Positions 43,905 to 56,260 of a stretch of DNA of 64,000 nt are shown in pieces; the first letter of the stretch is position 1, and every line of letters starts with the position of its first letter. A model generated the notes under the pieces. The model worked only from the letters and a program-made list of their open reading frames with translations. It was not told the origin of the DNA and did not search any database. The translations under genes were made by a program, and so were the position numbers. This stretch comes from Daedaleopsis sinensis. Its lineage: Eukaryota > Basidiomycota > Agaricomycetes > Polyporales > Polyporaceae. The stretch spans positions 744,001 through 808,000 of the forward strand of contig CM066301.1 in NCBI GenBank assembly GCA_033807695.1, read 5' to 3'.

Positions 43905-46900
43905 AATCGCACTCCTCTATACGGACATGGCAAGATCAATGCAGAGGCCGGAGGTGGAGCCTACAGGAGACGTTGCGTCAAGGAAACCCGTACCTGCCAA
44001 TGGATCGCTTCGAGCCCGAACTCGCACCTCAGAAACATTTCATCAATATCCTAAGTCGACATGCGTACGGCCTCATCTTGTAGTGCCTTACCGGTCACGT
44101 TTTCATCGGCGAGTACTACTTATCACCGATTCGTGCCGACAAAACCCACAGATTGCCCGTGTGGAGCGAACTTCCAGACCCGCCACCCCTTCTGTTTCAA
44201 CGCGACGACCGATTAATGACCGTTGACGACACTGTTTGAACCGAAGGGGGCATCGCCTCCATGGCATCCTGAAGCTTCATCACCGCGACTGGCGCGTTCA
44301 CCTGACTCGGAATGCATAGATGATAGGAGGACCTAACAACGGACGCGCGCACTTTGACATACTTAGACCTCGCTAACACTCTGCCCAACGCGTCTCTCAC
44401 AGGCACGGACTCGATACGATAGTATCACTTAGGATTTCGAACCACCAGTTGCCGTTCAAGCTTGTCATGGCGGCCGTGAGCGTGAATAACTGCTGCTGCG
44501 GTCAGTCCTGTGCTCTATCGTCCGGAGATTAGCAGCCCCCTCGCGGAGACGAAGTTATGCTATCTCTTCACTCTTCCCTTCTCTTCCCAGCTAATCCATC
44601 ATGCGCAGCGCCACCAGACATCGATGGGAAACGCACTGGAACGCCCAGAGAACGCAGCCGGCAATCTAACCTGGGTGCCACACGGCTCCCATTGTGTCCT
44701 GCGCATCAGTAGACGCGACGGTCGCGTCTTGTTCTCCTCCCGCAACCCCTCGCGACCCTCCCGTGAACATTGAGGGTTGCAAATCGTGCTGATGCATCGG
44801 CCGGAAGCTCGTCCGCCCTCAAGCTCGAGCACCAGGCGCGGTGCTGCGGGGTGGCTCACTTGCTCCTCCGAGTCGGCAGGCGGTATCTGGCGGCGTATTC
44901 GGCCAGTCCTGCGTGCAGCCAGCCATGTAGTGTGTACTACGCTAGGGCATCCATGTGACGACCAGCTAATCCTACCGACCGAGGTCCGAGGACCGACGGT
45001 GATGTGGTCTAGCCAATGCCCCGGTACCGCTCAGTTCCCGATTCGGGCGTGCTCGAGGTCGCGCGCATTGCTTGCAACTCCGCCCCTCCAACTCCGCCTG
45101 GGGCAACAGGGAGCAGTCCGCTGCAGCGCGACCCTACATACCCGATCCGCGACCATCAGAACCGGCCTCGATCTGGAACACTTGGAAAAAGCCCCCCATA
45201 ACGCCAGGCGCAGGAGGCACGCCGTGGCCGAGTGCGACGGCGAGTGCGAGTGGCACCATGCACGAGCCCTGGAGCGTTCCCGGTCGCGCAAACCCCCGCC
45301 GTGTTTGTGCATCATGGTGAGCACCCACAACTGCAAGCTTCGCGCGTGCGCCCTTCCCACACGCGGGCAGCGGTGTGTCTTCGGTTACGTGACGGACGCT
45401 GCTGTGAATCCCGTCCGCGCTGGACGAAGCACCCACGTCTCCGGCGCGCAGGCGACGACTCGCCCTACAGCGGCCAGGCGCACGACCATCGCAGGCATCG
45501 GGAGTCCGATCGGGATCACAGCGGCCTCGGGCGGCGTGATCAGCGATTGCGTTCCTCACCGCGATAAGTCACGGTCCCTTGTCCTACATCCGACTGCACG
45601 GAGTCTTGGTCATCCGCTAGCCCGAGTCTTCGCGGAAAGGCCAGAGGCGGGCAGGCATCACAAGTCAGTCAATAGGTATTCTGATCACGGCTTGCTACAG
45701 CCTACATACAGCTCTTGCTACTCAGCACTGTCGACTGCTCACTGTGACCAGCCTGAATGTTGAAACGCGGCGACACTCCTGAGTACTGAGTCCTGCGGGC
45801 AACAAGGTGTCGTAGCATGAACCCGTGCCGCCAAGCCCCCCTATGGAACGACTCGCGGACGACACCGTCGGTCCGTCTTCGTGCAGCTCCTCGCAATCCA
45901 CGGCCACGAGAGTCACGTTCAGGCAAGCTAGGGATTCGGGACGACAAGCCTAAGCATGTACTAGTACTACCCACGACGCCGCCCCCTGCCCGCAACTCAA
46001 GGCGCAGTCGCGATTCGATTCTGGGGTCAGGACCCCATATCTAGGCAATCTCAGAGCCAGGCTCCAGTTCGCAACCCCGCCTCGGGGGTACGCAAAGAGC
46101 GAGATACCCATCAGCGAATTCAACTCCAGCTCGGGCTTTTCCAACTGAGGCTGCCGCTGCTGATCGCAAGTACCTCGGGAGTCTGCCGCATATGGTGCCA
46201 CCCAGCACGACCCGATATTCGACCGTAAGTGCGTCGTCGCTACGCCCAGCAGAGTAGCCCGCGCACTCACTAGTACTTTGACTTACGTCCCCAGCCCAGA
46301 CCTAAGACCTCCTAAGACTCTTCTCACGTACGACGCGACGTGCCGCAGGAGTGCATGTGAATCGCACGCTGCAAGTGCGCTCGTGTCGATCGCCGATCTC
46401 GTGAGTCAGCAGCACGCTCACCGTCCGCACAGACGGTCAGGAGCGTGGCGCGCCGGTCACTTGATGCGCGGAGTTCGTCGTGCAGCGCACCCGCGGGCGA
46501 GCAGTTGCCGGGCGGCCTCCGCCGCTGTCAGTGTCATGCGCGCCGGCCTGGCCGAGGTGCTCATCGACGTGGTCATTAATTGTGCGTGATGCGTGATGCA
46601 TTGCCTAATATTCATTGGATGTGCCGCTCGCGCGTCGCCTGTTGCATCTGCATGCACCAGATGCACCCTGATGCACCCCGAGCCTCCCCGAGCTGAAGCT
46701 GAGGCGTCCCCAGGCTCACACGATCGTCCTGCGAGACGGGGGTCGCAGGCACAGTGGTGCTCACTGGGGCCAGCGAGGTCTTGCACGCCAGCTCGCCGAG
46801 CCGCCACGCCGATCGAGGGCTCGTGCCTATGGGCAGGGGCGTACGCTCCTATGCGCGCACGGAATCCGCACGGCTCACGCGAGCTGTCAAGCCCGTACTT

Positions 46901-48298
46901 TCCGGCGACCGGGAGTAATACGCGAGCGCGGGTGCGGTTCACAGTTAATTGTGCTCCTTTCCCGCCCGCTCGTCCGTGCGTCAGCGGCCAGTAGCGAGTA
47001 GCGAGTAGCGAACCACCTCGAACCACTCGCCCTCCTCTCCGACGTCGACGCGCCACCGTTGCAGGCCGCGCCCGAGGGGAGGGCGGGCGCTATGCTTCCC
47101 GCGAAGCAGGTCTATCGGATAAATATATTGCACCGTTGCCCATCAATGAATGTTGTTGCGGGGCCCAGACTCGCTAGCGAGTGCCCCATCGCTTATTGGC
47201 TGGCGACGCGGTGGCAGGCCCGAGGTCCGTATCGTGATTGGTCTCCGCTCGCTTGGAATAATGGCATTGAACCCCTCGGGCTCCGCCAGCTACTCCGCTG
47301 GGGGGCTCCGTAGGAGCTCGTGGATGGACGATAGGGGGGTAGGCTCCATTCCAGAGACAATAACGCTCCGTGGGGATCACATAAGAGTGGGGACTTTTGA
47401 AGCGGTGGCTAATGCATCAGCGGACGGACGATCTGCTGGTGATTAAATGTGGGATTTTCTTGCCGTTTTTTTCTGTGATGGGGGACGCCTCGCCGTTAGC
47501 CGCCCGGGATGACCGGGGTGTTGAGTAGAGACACTACCTAATCGGGTATCCGGAGATGGCGTCGTTTTCCGACTTCTGTGACCATCTCCTTCTGTTTTGA
47601 TGAAGGCGCCCGGTGGCGCAGGCTGATGAGTGACGATCGCGGCTCGCGAATTTTATTCAGAATCATTATCGCAGCAATTTCAGCAAACCGCCAGGGAGCA
47701 CGTGCTGGCGGATCAGTCGACGGGGGTGCGTAAAATTCCCTCCTGTGCCACTCGTGCTCTGATCTGTGCCACCTTCTAGCGCGGGCTGGAGGTTGGTAGC
47801 GAGGGTCGTGGTGGGGCTCATGGTCCGTGGGTGACACTATTTGGATGCACGTGAGCCCACTCTGCTCACTACGCTGGATTTGAAAGCGTCCTGGACGGGC
47901 ATTGCGGCCTGGCGATCGCGCGGAGCTGGGAGCGGGGGGCTGGGTGCGAAAGGAGGTGAGTAGCCTCATGGGGAGGATCGGGTCCAGTGTCCCGATACCA
48001 TCGGGATCAGCGTCTCTTGTGCCGCCGATCTAGATCGCGATTGGCGGGATGAAGGCCGTGGGGAGGACGAGGAGGGCTAGCGAGCGGGGATTTTCGAGGG
48101 ACACGGGCGGCCCAAGACGAACAGAGCGAACAAAGGTGCAGCCGGTCAGTGCGGCGGAGCATCCGCTGAGTCTGCGTCCAAACTCAGCCGCAAAGCCGTC
48201 AGCCAGCTCACACTCCAGACGAGGCGAGCCGCAGTCGCAATAAAAGTGCAACGCTCCCGCGAACTTTCTCGACCCGATCTCCCTCCAACCAGCCTACC
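43905..48298. other. Large gene-free block
   Basis: About 4.4 kb with no supported gene on either strand. Several long open frames (44777-45763 +, 46457-47056 -, 47538-47969 -) are compositionally driven and lack motifs or splicing logic. TAGCGAG is repeated three times near 46991-47011. The last 60-80 bases before 48299 are leader sequence of the HMG gene. Decayed transposon sequence is possible but not shown. Confidence 0.45.
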
Positions 48299-50192
48299 AT
48301 GTTCGATCCCGCTAGACGTGGGTCCATCTGCGGATGGTCCCCTGCTGACGACCACCACGACACGCTCTACTCCACGATACCCCCGCCCACAGGCCCCTCT
48401 TTGTCCAATCCCACCCCGTCTTCATCCTCGTCCTCCAGCGCCCCCCGCCCCGCCCGCAACACCATCCCTAGAAGCCTCTCGCTCGACTCTCGTGTCAAGC
48501 AGGCAGCCGACGGCTCCGAGAACATCTCGCGTTTCAAGAACGCCACCTCCCTCCGCCGCTACAAGGTCAAACGCAGCAAGGACCCCAACTGGGCCCCCCG
48601 CCCGCCCAACGCCTTTATCCTCTTCCGCCGCGACTTCGTCGAGCAGCACAAGGGCGAGAACCTCCTCTCCCCCGACAAGACGTCTACGCTCTCCAAGCGC
48701 GCGGGCGAGGCCTGGGGTGCGCTCTCAAAAGCCGACAAGACCAGCTACTTCGACGCCGCCAAGGAGGAGGCCGACGAGCACCTGCGCCGCAACCCCGGCT
48801 ACCAGTTCCGGCCCAACAAGCAGAGCCGGAGCGAGTCGCGCAGGCACCCCGCCCACCTCACGCGCCGCGAGCGTGTCGAGGCGCACATCGCGGCGACCAC
48901 CCGCAAGCGCGCGGTGTCCGCCACCCGCCGCAGGCGCGCGTCCCAGAGCCCGCCGGCGCGCAGCACAGCGTCGTCGGCCTCGCCCGAGCCCCCTGGCACG
49001 CCCTCGAGCCATGACTACCTCGAGATGGCCTCGCAGCCGCAGAGCCGCTCGAGCTCCATTTCGGCGCCTGCGGAGGTCTTGAACACAACGTCGCTCCCTC
49101 CCGGGCTCGATCATGGCTTTTACTCTGAAGGGTCTGTCCATTCTACGCCCTCGTCCATGAGGGAGCGGCCCCTGTTCTCATCGCTCCCGCGCACCGTGTC
49201 TTACACCGAGGGCGCGAGCTACTCGCCGTGGGACTACATCTCCTTCGACAAGTGCTACACCGAGTCGGACGACCAGAGCTCCCAGTCGTTCGGCTCGGCC
49301 ACGCCCGAGCACTCGCCGCTTGCGTACTTTGGAGAGATGAGTCCCGAGCAGTTGTCGCCCCAGCACGAGTTCAACGCACCTGTGAGTCATGATCGTCAGC
49401 GTCGTCGACTATGTTCCACCCCTGACATCGTGACAATAGCTCCAGGGCGCCGATACCCTGTACATGGCTTCGACCCACGTCGCGACGTCCGCGGACATTG
49501 CCTCCAACGCCTCCTATATACCCCCGCCGTCCGGCCCGCTCTTCGAGCGTCGGCGCCGTTCAGCGACGACGTCCATGATCCCGTCCCCGATGACCGTCAT
49601 CGCGTCGTCGTTGTCTGCCTGGTCCCGCGACGACTTGATGACCTCGCGCCCGATCCCGGGCACGTATGCCGCTCCTCCCCGCCCGATGCTCCCGCACGTT
49701 GGGCAGTCGTTCCATCTCCCTGTCCAGGCGGTCCAGGCGCCCAACATGCAAGTCCACCCGGCCGACATGCAGACGAACGACATGCAGACGCAGGAGAGTA
49801 TCTGGCAGCAGACGATGTCCACGGGCCCCACGCAAACGAACCTGCTCTCCGTCCCTGTCCCGGAGTACGACCTCGACCGCACGCCCCGCGGGCAGTTCTT
49901 CCCCCAGGATGCCCAGCAGGTCGCCATGTCCTACGCGCAGCAGCAGCCGCTGCTCATGATGCCCATGGGCGACCTCGCGGCGTACCCCGTCACGCTCTCC
50001 GAGCCCTCGCCGCCCGCGCCGCCCGCGATCATGGAGCCCTTCGACCTCGCGGCGGACCTCGAGGCCTACAACCTCGGTCTGCGGACGTTCGGGATCGGCG
50101 CGGCGCACGACGTGTACGCCACGCCCGGGTTCGACGACATCAACTACGGCCAGCTCTGCTACCCCGCCGCAGCGGCCGAGCAAAACGCTTGA
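48299..50192 (+). CDS. HMG-box (MATA-HMG type) transcription factor
   Basis: Two exons, 48299-49381 and 49440-50192 (1836 nt, 611 residues). The HMG box spans about residues 100-173: PRPPNAFILFRRDFVEQHKG, SKRAGEAWGALSKADKTSYF and AAKEEADEHLRRNPGYQFRP. This is the PRPPNAFILFR entry typical of fungal MATA-HMG and Ste11/Rox1-like factors. A basic patch follows at about 180-225. The rest is Ser/Pro- and then Gln/Met-rich, consistent with a transactivation region; the second exon has repeated MQ-containing segments around residues 455-485. Such factors control mating, nutrient response or fruiting. No homeodomain or pheromone genes are nearby, so this is not evidently a mating-type locus. The intron is 58 nt. 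Confidence 0.88.
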
Positions 50193-51231
50193 GTGCGCTG
50201 CGGCAGGCGGCGCACGCCATCGCTCCGGCTCTATGCCATATGCCTTTCATGTCTTTCTTCCTCTCTTTGGACGATCTTGAACGTGTACGCATGCTTTTCT
50301 ATGACCTTTCACGACCCCTATGCCATTTTACGCCCCGTCACGACGGACAGTGCACCCGGCATGTATACCATGTAGCATAGTGCGTTTCACTTCGAGTCTC
50401 GGTGAGGAGCACTCACCTCTCTTCCCTGTATCTATACGCGTCCTCTCCTCCTGCTCCTGCTCCTGCTCCTGCTCCCATCCCCATCCCCGCTCCCCCACTC
50501 CTCGCTCCTCCTCGCTCCCGCCTCCTGGTTTCTCGACTCGGGCGTCTTCTCATCCGGACTGTGCTTCTCATGTATGTTACTCGCGGTGCGCCCTTCAACG
50601 GACGCGCCGCCGATACCCCGCCGCGCAATGAGATCTGCTGCCAATGCCTGTCTTATAAGTTCAAAACCACACGCGCACGCACACGCCCGGGTGGTTTAGA
50701 CGTACGTGAAACGAGAAGGAACGTACCTGCCGGGATTGGATACGTTACACGTCAAAGCAGCATACTGGGACCAACAGCGAGGCTCTGCAGCCCGGGCCCG
50801 CAGCGTGCGCGCACAGAGATGGCAAGTGGAAGCAACCGGAGGACACGCGCGTGGGAGCAGGGCAGGACAGGGTGGGAACGCGACGTAATCCGTGACACAT
50901 GTCCTTATCCGGCGCGTTGTCATAAATAACTCGCGCCAGGAATGGTCTTGGTCGTCCTCGAGGCGTAGTTCGCCCTGTGGCTTCTTCATCAGTATATAAG
51001 GACGAAGAGGATTGGATGGGGCACCACGCAACTCTTTCCTTGACCACCACCATCTCTCTAACGACTCACTGACCGCTTCATCATAATTCCATGTTTAATG
51101 AGGAGTCGTGAGTCTTGACGCGCAAGGAATTCGAACGTGCTAATGTCTCGGAACGCCGACCACTTTCTGAGCCACATCGTGGCAAGTGTCATCAAGCCTA
51201 AGATGCAGATACATACAATCACTGTACTGCC
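50193..51231. other. Intergenic
   Basis: Contains a CTCCTG repeat run around 50447-50480, probably in the HMG gene 3' UTR. A minus-strand frame at 51058-51519 overlaps the next gene and is not supported. Confidence 0.45.
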
Positions 51232-52387
51232 ATGAAAGTCCCCGCGACGTCTACGGATGGTGCAGACTCTGCGGAGAAGAATTATTGTCGTGGTAAGTGT
51301 TTCCAGTAAATTACGGAATATAGTTGGATAACACTTGTCCCGGCAGGTTCCCGCTCCACCACGGCGGCGTGCTGTACGACCATGCTCACCGCTTCCACCA
51401 TCTCCTAGCTCTCCTTCGTCAGGCCACAAACTTCCTCGACCACCACGCCCAACTGGCCGGCTCTGGCGCAGCCACTGGCTTTCATCAGAGACACGAACAT
51501 CAACATAACGCTGGTTCAACGCTCGAAGAGTGACGTAATGGACACTGCTGTGGTGGGCGCACCGATTCCAATAGCACCGTTAGGCACACCTCTCCCCTTG
51601 GTATGTTTATGAATTGTACGAATCGTTCTCGCCATCCCAATGCCCCCATGTCCAGAGCGCAAATGTCCAGGAGAGCCGTCCAGAGATCGGAGGCTCGTTC
51701 GGCGGGTTCATCGGCCTCGTCGTCGGCCTCTCCGTCGTCTTCCTCCTCTCCTCCATCGGCATCTTCATCCTCCTCCGCAATCACGAGCCCACCGCGCACG
51801 AGCGGAATATGCGCCGCGTACGCGCACGCACACACGACTTCTCGACCGAGCTGCCAATAGGCCCGCCCGGCATCCGAGAACGCCTCGCGCAGCTGTTTGG
51901 GAGGCGTACCGGGTGGGTGAAGGCGTCCGGCGGCGACGGCGACGAATGGGACGCGTCCGAAGACCTCGCCCCATACTACGATGCGAGCCAGCTCCGGGAA
52001 CGTGACCGCGGGGCGCACCAGTACCCCGCCTCCCTGGCTAGCTCGGGCGCCCGTTCGTTCCCCAGCCGGAGTACGACGGCCGACTCCGTCCACGCCGAGC
52101 TCCACGCACCCTCCGGACAGCCCCCGCTAATTGGCGCATCATTCTTGCCCGACGAGGGCGAGGACGCGCCGAGGGATCCCGACCGAGCGAAGACGTCGTC
52201 TCCGGTCCCGCTACGCCATTCAACGCCCTCGATTCATCCCGCTGACGCACACGAAGAGGGATACGAGCCGCGCGACGATAGGCATTTCTCGATCCAGACG
52301 ACGTCGTCGGGGACGGGCTCGATCAGCATTCGCTCTATGCGAAAGTTCGATAACGGGACGAAGTTCAAGGAGGGTTTGAATTTCTGA
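51232..52387 (+). CDS. Single-span membrane protein of unknown function
   Basis: Not assigned to a named family. Proposed exons 51232-51292, 51347-51368, 51423-51600 and 51656-52387 keep one frame; the two upstream exons are the least certain. An alternative acceptor at 51670 keeps the same frame. The N-terminal half is Ser/Thr-rich and followed by NWPALAQPLAFIRDTNINIT and VVGAPIPIAPLGTPLPL. A strong membrane helix lies at FGGFIGLVVGLSVVFLLSS, then a basic juxtamembrane run (RNMRRVRARTHDF) and a 180-residue polar tail ending in KFKEGLNF. The positive charges after the helix suggest an outside N-terminus and a cytosolic tail. A sensor or adhesion role, as for Axl2/Mid2-like proteins, is only a guess. 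No signal peptide is seen at the proposed start, so the true first exon may lie elsewhere. Confidence 0.6.
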
Positions 52388-53041
52388 GTCGTGTCTTGTT
52401 AACGTTCTGTTCGGCCGGAAGGTTCGTGTACTCTTGCGAATGTTTGCTGCGGTTTCTCCGCTCTCCGGAGACTGTGGCCTGGGTCTTGGATTTTTTTCGC
52501 GGATACTGTGTTCACCCTTGTCTGACTCTGTAGCGTATAACCTCAGTGTCTTGTCCTCTTCCCCTAACCTCCTCCTCCACTTACAATTGTTGTATGTATG
52601 TCCCCTACATTGCACACTTCCCGTGTACGAAGTACTATCCTATGTGACGATAGCGGCGTCTGTCGATCATTCATTATTTCTCGCTGACTCGACCGGTCTT
52701 ACTTGTGAGACCTCTGCTCTGCCAGTTGTACGATTACTGTTACTTGTGTCTAAGTTTGCCCACACTCACAATCCCCACTGGCGTCATAATACTTACTTGC
52801 TACGAACTATCTGACGTTAAGTGCATTCTCTGCTTCTCGTCATCACTGCAAATCACTGACGTCGCTTGTATTCGCAGATCTTCGTAGAATACACCGCTGT
52901 TCTGCTGAGACCAATATAGCACCTCCCGCTTCGCACATCAATTGATCTCCATCTCTGCGTGCCCGATGAACACGCTCTTCGAAAGTCTTCCAAGTTCCAA
53001 CAAGTGCCCCCTTTCCGCTGCTTTCCGATACGATTCCAAAG
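52388..53041. other. Intergenic
   Basis: Pyrimidine-rich, AT-richer 3' UTR-like sequence. No coding signal was seen. Confidence 0.45.
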
Positions 53042-54094
53042 ATGAGCGCCGTGCGTGATTGTCCACCGCCTTCGGACTCCATGTCGTCCGTCGGCGTTCC
53101 AACTCAGTTTCGAAGGCTAAGCGGACAAAATGTTTCACTCCCCGATTCCCCGACGCCCCGACGCCCCGACTCCCGACACTCCTCTATAGGCGAGACCCCG
53201 ACTCCGACAAGACCTCGCTCGGCCTCCGGTCCTGGCATGCCACGTCCGACCACCGCCGTCCGACCTGCTGCCTCATCTGGCTCATCTCTTCCGTGATGGC
53301 CTTCAAAGTTCGATGCGCTCGCTTTGCAATTAGACTGCATTCAGGTTTGATCCAGGACGCTGGACCTCGCTGGAATCGACCGTACCACGGACCTCGAACA
53401 TGAGAACTTTGAAGATCACACTCCGCGACTACTTCGGCCAGGGCCTCCTGCAGGTGCGGGACCGGGAGCGATACATATGCAAATGATAATGTTAATCAAC
53501 GCACTGTGCAGCGTATGTAATACTAAATGGCATGCTTCCCACAGCAGCCGTCCGACGCTCAAGGATCTGGCCTGGACAGTGGAACCTGTGAACTGGGACC
53601 ACCCTCGGTCCCCAAACTGCCCGAGGCTGTCGCCAGCCTCCAGATCTCTCCTCACAATGATCACAGGCTCAGCAGAACCAGCTGCAACGGAGCGATCGCG
53701 CCTAGCCCGAATGGTGCATACGGCGGTGTCTCGCCACTCGGTAGCAAGCACTACTTAGCAAGCACTGTGCCCTCATAGGCCCTCATGTGCCCTTCGCGGG
53801 AAGCACGGAAATTACGTGAGCAGGCGAAGGTTCGGTAGGAAGGCCACAGCAGACCCGACGCAGCGTTCAATAGCCAAGTGGAAACCGGCAGGTGCGTCTA
53901 CCAGCTCGTACCAGGTGGCCGGTGCTCGGGAGACGCGCGGTCTTAGACTGACTCCTGAGGGCCGATTCAGGGTCTTCGCAAGTCGGACGACTCCGGAGCA
54001 GTCATTGTCAAGTGGTCGCATGCACTCCGAGTCGGAAGGATACGAAGGATACAGCATGACGAGCCCGGGCCCTCTGACAGAAGCTGATGACTGA
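53042..54094 (+). CDS. Candidate Ser/Pro-rich gene of unknown function
   Basis: Three blocks look coding but lie in different frames. From 53042 the text has LPDSPTPRRPDSR and TPTPTRPRSASGPGMPRP. A block entered by an acceptor at about 53544 has QPSDAQGSGLDSGTCELGPP and APSPNGAYGGVSPL. A last block from about 53850 has DPTQRSIAKWKPAGAS, LRLTPEGRFRVFASR and EGYEGYSMTSPGPLTEADD before the stop at 54094. A donor at 53743-53744 and an acceptor near 53851 would join the last two in phase. The link from the first block is not resolved. It is a low-complexity, probably disordered protein, or a decayed gene. Confidence 0.3.
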
Positions 54095-54514
54095 TGCGAG
54101 AGCATCGATCTGAACAGCACCTCGCGATCGTCCACACGATGCTCGTGTTCGCATTGTGCGCCCAATTCGTATCCTGCACTCTGTCTTTTGTTGTCAATCG
54201 CTCACCAATAGGCAGCGACGGCTACGATCGCGGGGGATCGCGATACCGCCAGTACTGCCATCGCAAGACTACCTGTGAATCGCGATTCATGCCACACACA
54301 ATACCGGAACGTCACGAGCGGCGGTGTCCGTGCAAACCCTTTCGTCGTCTTTTGTTGTCTCGGGCACCGTGCGGCGTGATATCGTACTAGCCGACCAGAA
54401 ACGGTGCGTGGACCCACCCTGAATGAGCGTTCGTGATATCGATACTGTGACGTTAGATGCCCGTGCTCTTGCAACGAACTATCGTACCGCCAGCTCGTAG
54501 TCCGCCAAAATGAA
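54095..54514. other. Intergenic
   Basis: Convergent 3' regions. Nothing else was seen. Confidence 0.4.
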
Positions 54515-56260
54515 TCATGTATCCACGACGCACGTCACGTCTAAGCCCTCCAGCAGGTCTCCGAGGTGCCTACGGAAGTCCTCCTTCACCCCGGCTATGA
54601 CCGAGTCGTCCCACCGCTTCTTGTCAGCCCTGTTCCGCACCACGTCGATGTGCAGCTTCTTCAGCGAACAGCCCTGGCCTTTCCGCCTCTGTAGCATCTT
54701 CGCCACGACGTCGCAAAACTCTGCGCAGTCGACACCCTCCTTCGCCCTCCCGTTTGAGTGCTCGACCTCTGTGCACTCCCAAGTCATACGCAGCTCTTCG
54801 AGCTTCGGGCACAACGGGTCCGCTGCGTCATCCGGTACGCCTTTGAGGAGCGGGAGGATGGTCTGCCTGGCATCGCCCTTCCCGAAGCTGAGCCGGCGCA
54901 GCTGGGGATGCGCCCGCAGCAGCGCCTCGACCACCTCTGCTCCATCGTCTTGGCGAGGGATGTACCGCGTGTCCACGTCGATGACGAGGGTCTGCACGCT
55001 CGCGTTCCCCGAGGACGACACGATATCCGACAGGTCTCGCAGCGCGCGCCAGAACGGGCGCTGTACGAGAGCGACGCGGAGTCGCCTCGAGCCTGCGACA
55101 TACATGTCTAGTACGGCGTCGTGATCCGACGTGTCGTTGTAAAGAAAGCGGATTTCGTCTGCGGCCGCGACGCGGGGGCACGCTGCGAGGGAGCGTGGGA
55201 GGCACTGGCGGAATGACGGGCAATTGTTACTCCCGCCGCGAACCTTGACATCGCAAGCGGCGGGGTATGTGATGTGCCTCTCGTCCAGGAGGTCCCGGAT
55301 CTTGTGCGACTCGTCCTCTGCGTACAGCGTGCGCAGCTTTGGGAGCCCGAGCGGCTTGAGCGGGTCCGCCGTGGGCTCGAGCGCCCTCCCCGGCCGTTGG
55401 TGGAGAACATTATAGAGCTCCAGCACGCGCAGAGTGGATGCAAAGTGCGTGAGCACTCGCGCGAGCGGCGCGTCGACCCGGGCCGCTGCGCGGCAGCCAT
55501 TGCACAGACAGCCGGACAGGGCGAGCCGTCGGAGGGGAAGGTCGACCTTGTACCCTTCGTCCACAACCAGGGAAGCGAGCGGGTGCTCGAGCGAGCGGAG
55601 GCGCGGCAGGCTCGTGCGCGTGAGGGGGAGCTGCACCATCGCGCTCCGGGTCGGCGTTGGTCCCCATATCTTCGAGTGGCACACAGTCAGGGACTCGAGC
55701 AGCGGGACACTCCCCTCGAGCAGCGTGCGCAGGTGGCCCATGTCCTCTATGGCAATCGTGACATTCAGCGCCGTGAGCTGAGGTGCGTGAGCCGCGAGCG
55801 ACCTCAGGGCGGAGAACGAAAAGCCGTAAACTGTGACGGACACCGGGCGATGCTTCCCAACGGCAGCCACAGCCATGTCGAAGAAGTGTCGATCGCTGGC
55901 ATAGTCGAGGTCGTGCTTGCGCCTGAGCACGTCGACCCAGAACTCTGTAGTGCGCAGGATGAGCGCTCTCCACAGCCGGCAGACGTGCAGGTACGCTACG
56001 CCCCTGTCTCGCTGGGTGTGTGGCTCGAGATGGCCGAAGACCTCCATGAGGACCTCGGCGGGGAGGGCGCGGTGGAGGGGCGCGGCCGCGTTGTATACGC
56101 TTTTGAGGTAACGGATGCGTTGTCTGCAGTCGTTTATTTCGGTCGTGGCCCAGTCTTGTACAAGCGCGGGATGCATCTTGGCCAGGTGGGCGTTGTCCTT
56201 GTTGACGAGACGGTGCTTAGATGAGGGGAGGATCCCCAAGAAATTGTCATCGCAGGGCAT
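54515..56260 (-). CDS. F-box/LRR-like protein
   Basis: Single uninterrupted exon of 581 residues. After a short leader and DCRQRIRYLKSVYNAAAPLHRALP, the F-box-like region reads PAEVLMEVFGHLEPHTQ and YLHVCRLWRALILRTTEFWVDVL (about residues 65-115). Leucine-rich segments follow: LRSLAAHAPQLTALNV, VPLLESLTV, LPRLRSLEHPLASL and LPLRRLALSGCLCNGC. The C-terminal part has HPQLRRLSFGKGDARQTILPLL, LCPKLEELRMTW and FCDVVAKMLQRRKG. This is the same architecture as the genes at 20159 and 57565. The gene is GC-richer and intronless. Such proteins are presumed substrate receptors for SCF (Skp1-Cul1) ubiquitin ligases; no substrate can be predicted. Confidence 0.88.
   Translation of the reverse strand: MPCDDNFLGILPSSKHRLVNKDNAHLAKMHPALVQDWATTEINDCRQRIRYLKSVYNAAAPLHRALPAEVLMEVFGHLEPHTQRDRGVAYLHVCRLWRALILRTTEFWVDVLRRKHDLDYASDRHFFDMAVAAVGKHRPVSVTVYGFSFSALRSLAAHAPQLTALNVTIAIEDMGHLRTLLEGSVPLLESLTVCHSKIWGPTPTRSAMVQLPLTRTSLPRLRSLEHPLASLVVDEGYKVDLPLRRLALSGCLCNGCRAAARVDAPLARVLTHFASTLRVLELYNVLHQRPGRALEPTADPLKPLGLPKLRTLYAEDESHKIRDLLDERHITYPAACDVKVRGGSNNCPSFRQCLPRSLAACPRVAAADEIRFLYNDTSDHDAVLDMYVAGSRRLRVALVQRPFWRALRDLSDIVSSSGNASVQTLVIDVDTRYIPRQDDGAEVVEALLRAHPQLRRLSFGKGDARQTILPLLKGVPDDAADPLCPKLEELRMTWECTEVEHSNGRAKEGVDCAEFCDVVAKMLQRRKGQGCSLKKLHIDVVRNRADKKRWDDSVIAGVKEDFRRHLGDLLEGLDVTCVVDT

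Noticed and set aside
44777..45763. Plus-strand open frame of 328 codons
   Set aside because: GC-rich composition explains its length. It is rich in Arg, Pro and Cys without any motif, and overlapping frames on both strands are equally open.
46457..47056. Minus-strand open frame of 199 codons
   Set aside because: Arg/Ala-rich compositional frame with no recognisable fold.
48299..50380. HMG gene read as a single 693-codon frame without the intron
   Set aside because: Reading through 49382-49439 enters a His/Arg/Pro-rich frame. Splicing gives a coherent Gln/Met/Pro-rich continuation and a natural stop at 50192.
55274..56224. Plus-strand frame of 316 codons opposite an F-box gene
   Set aside because: Antisense shadow of the intact F-box exon; no motifs.
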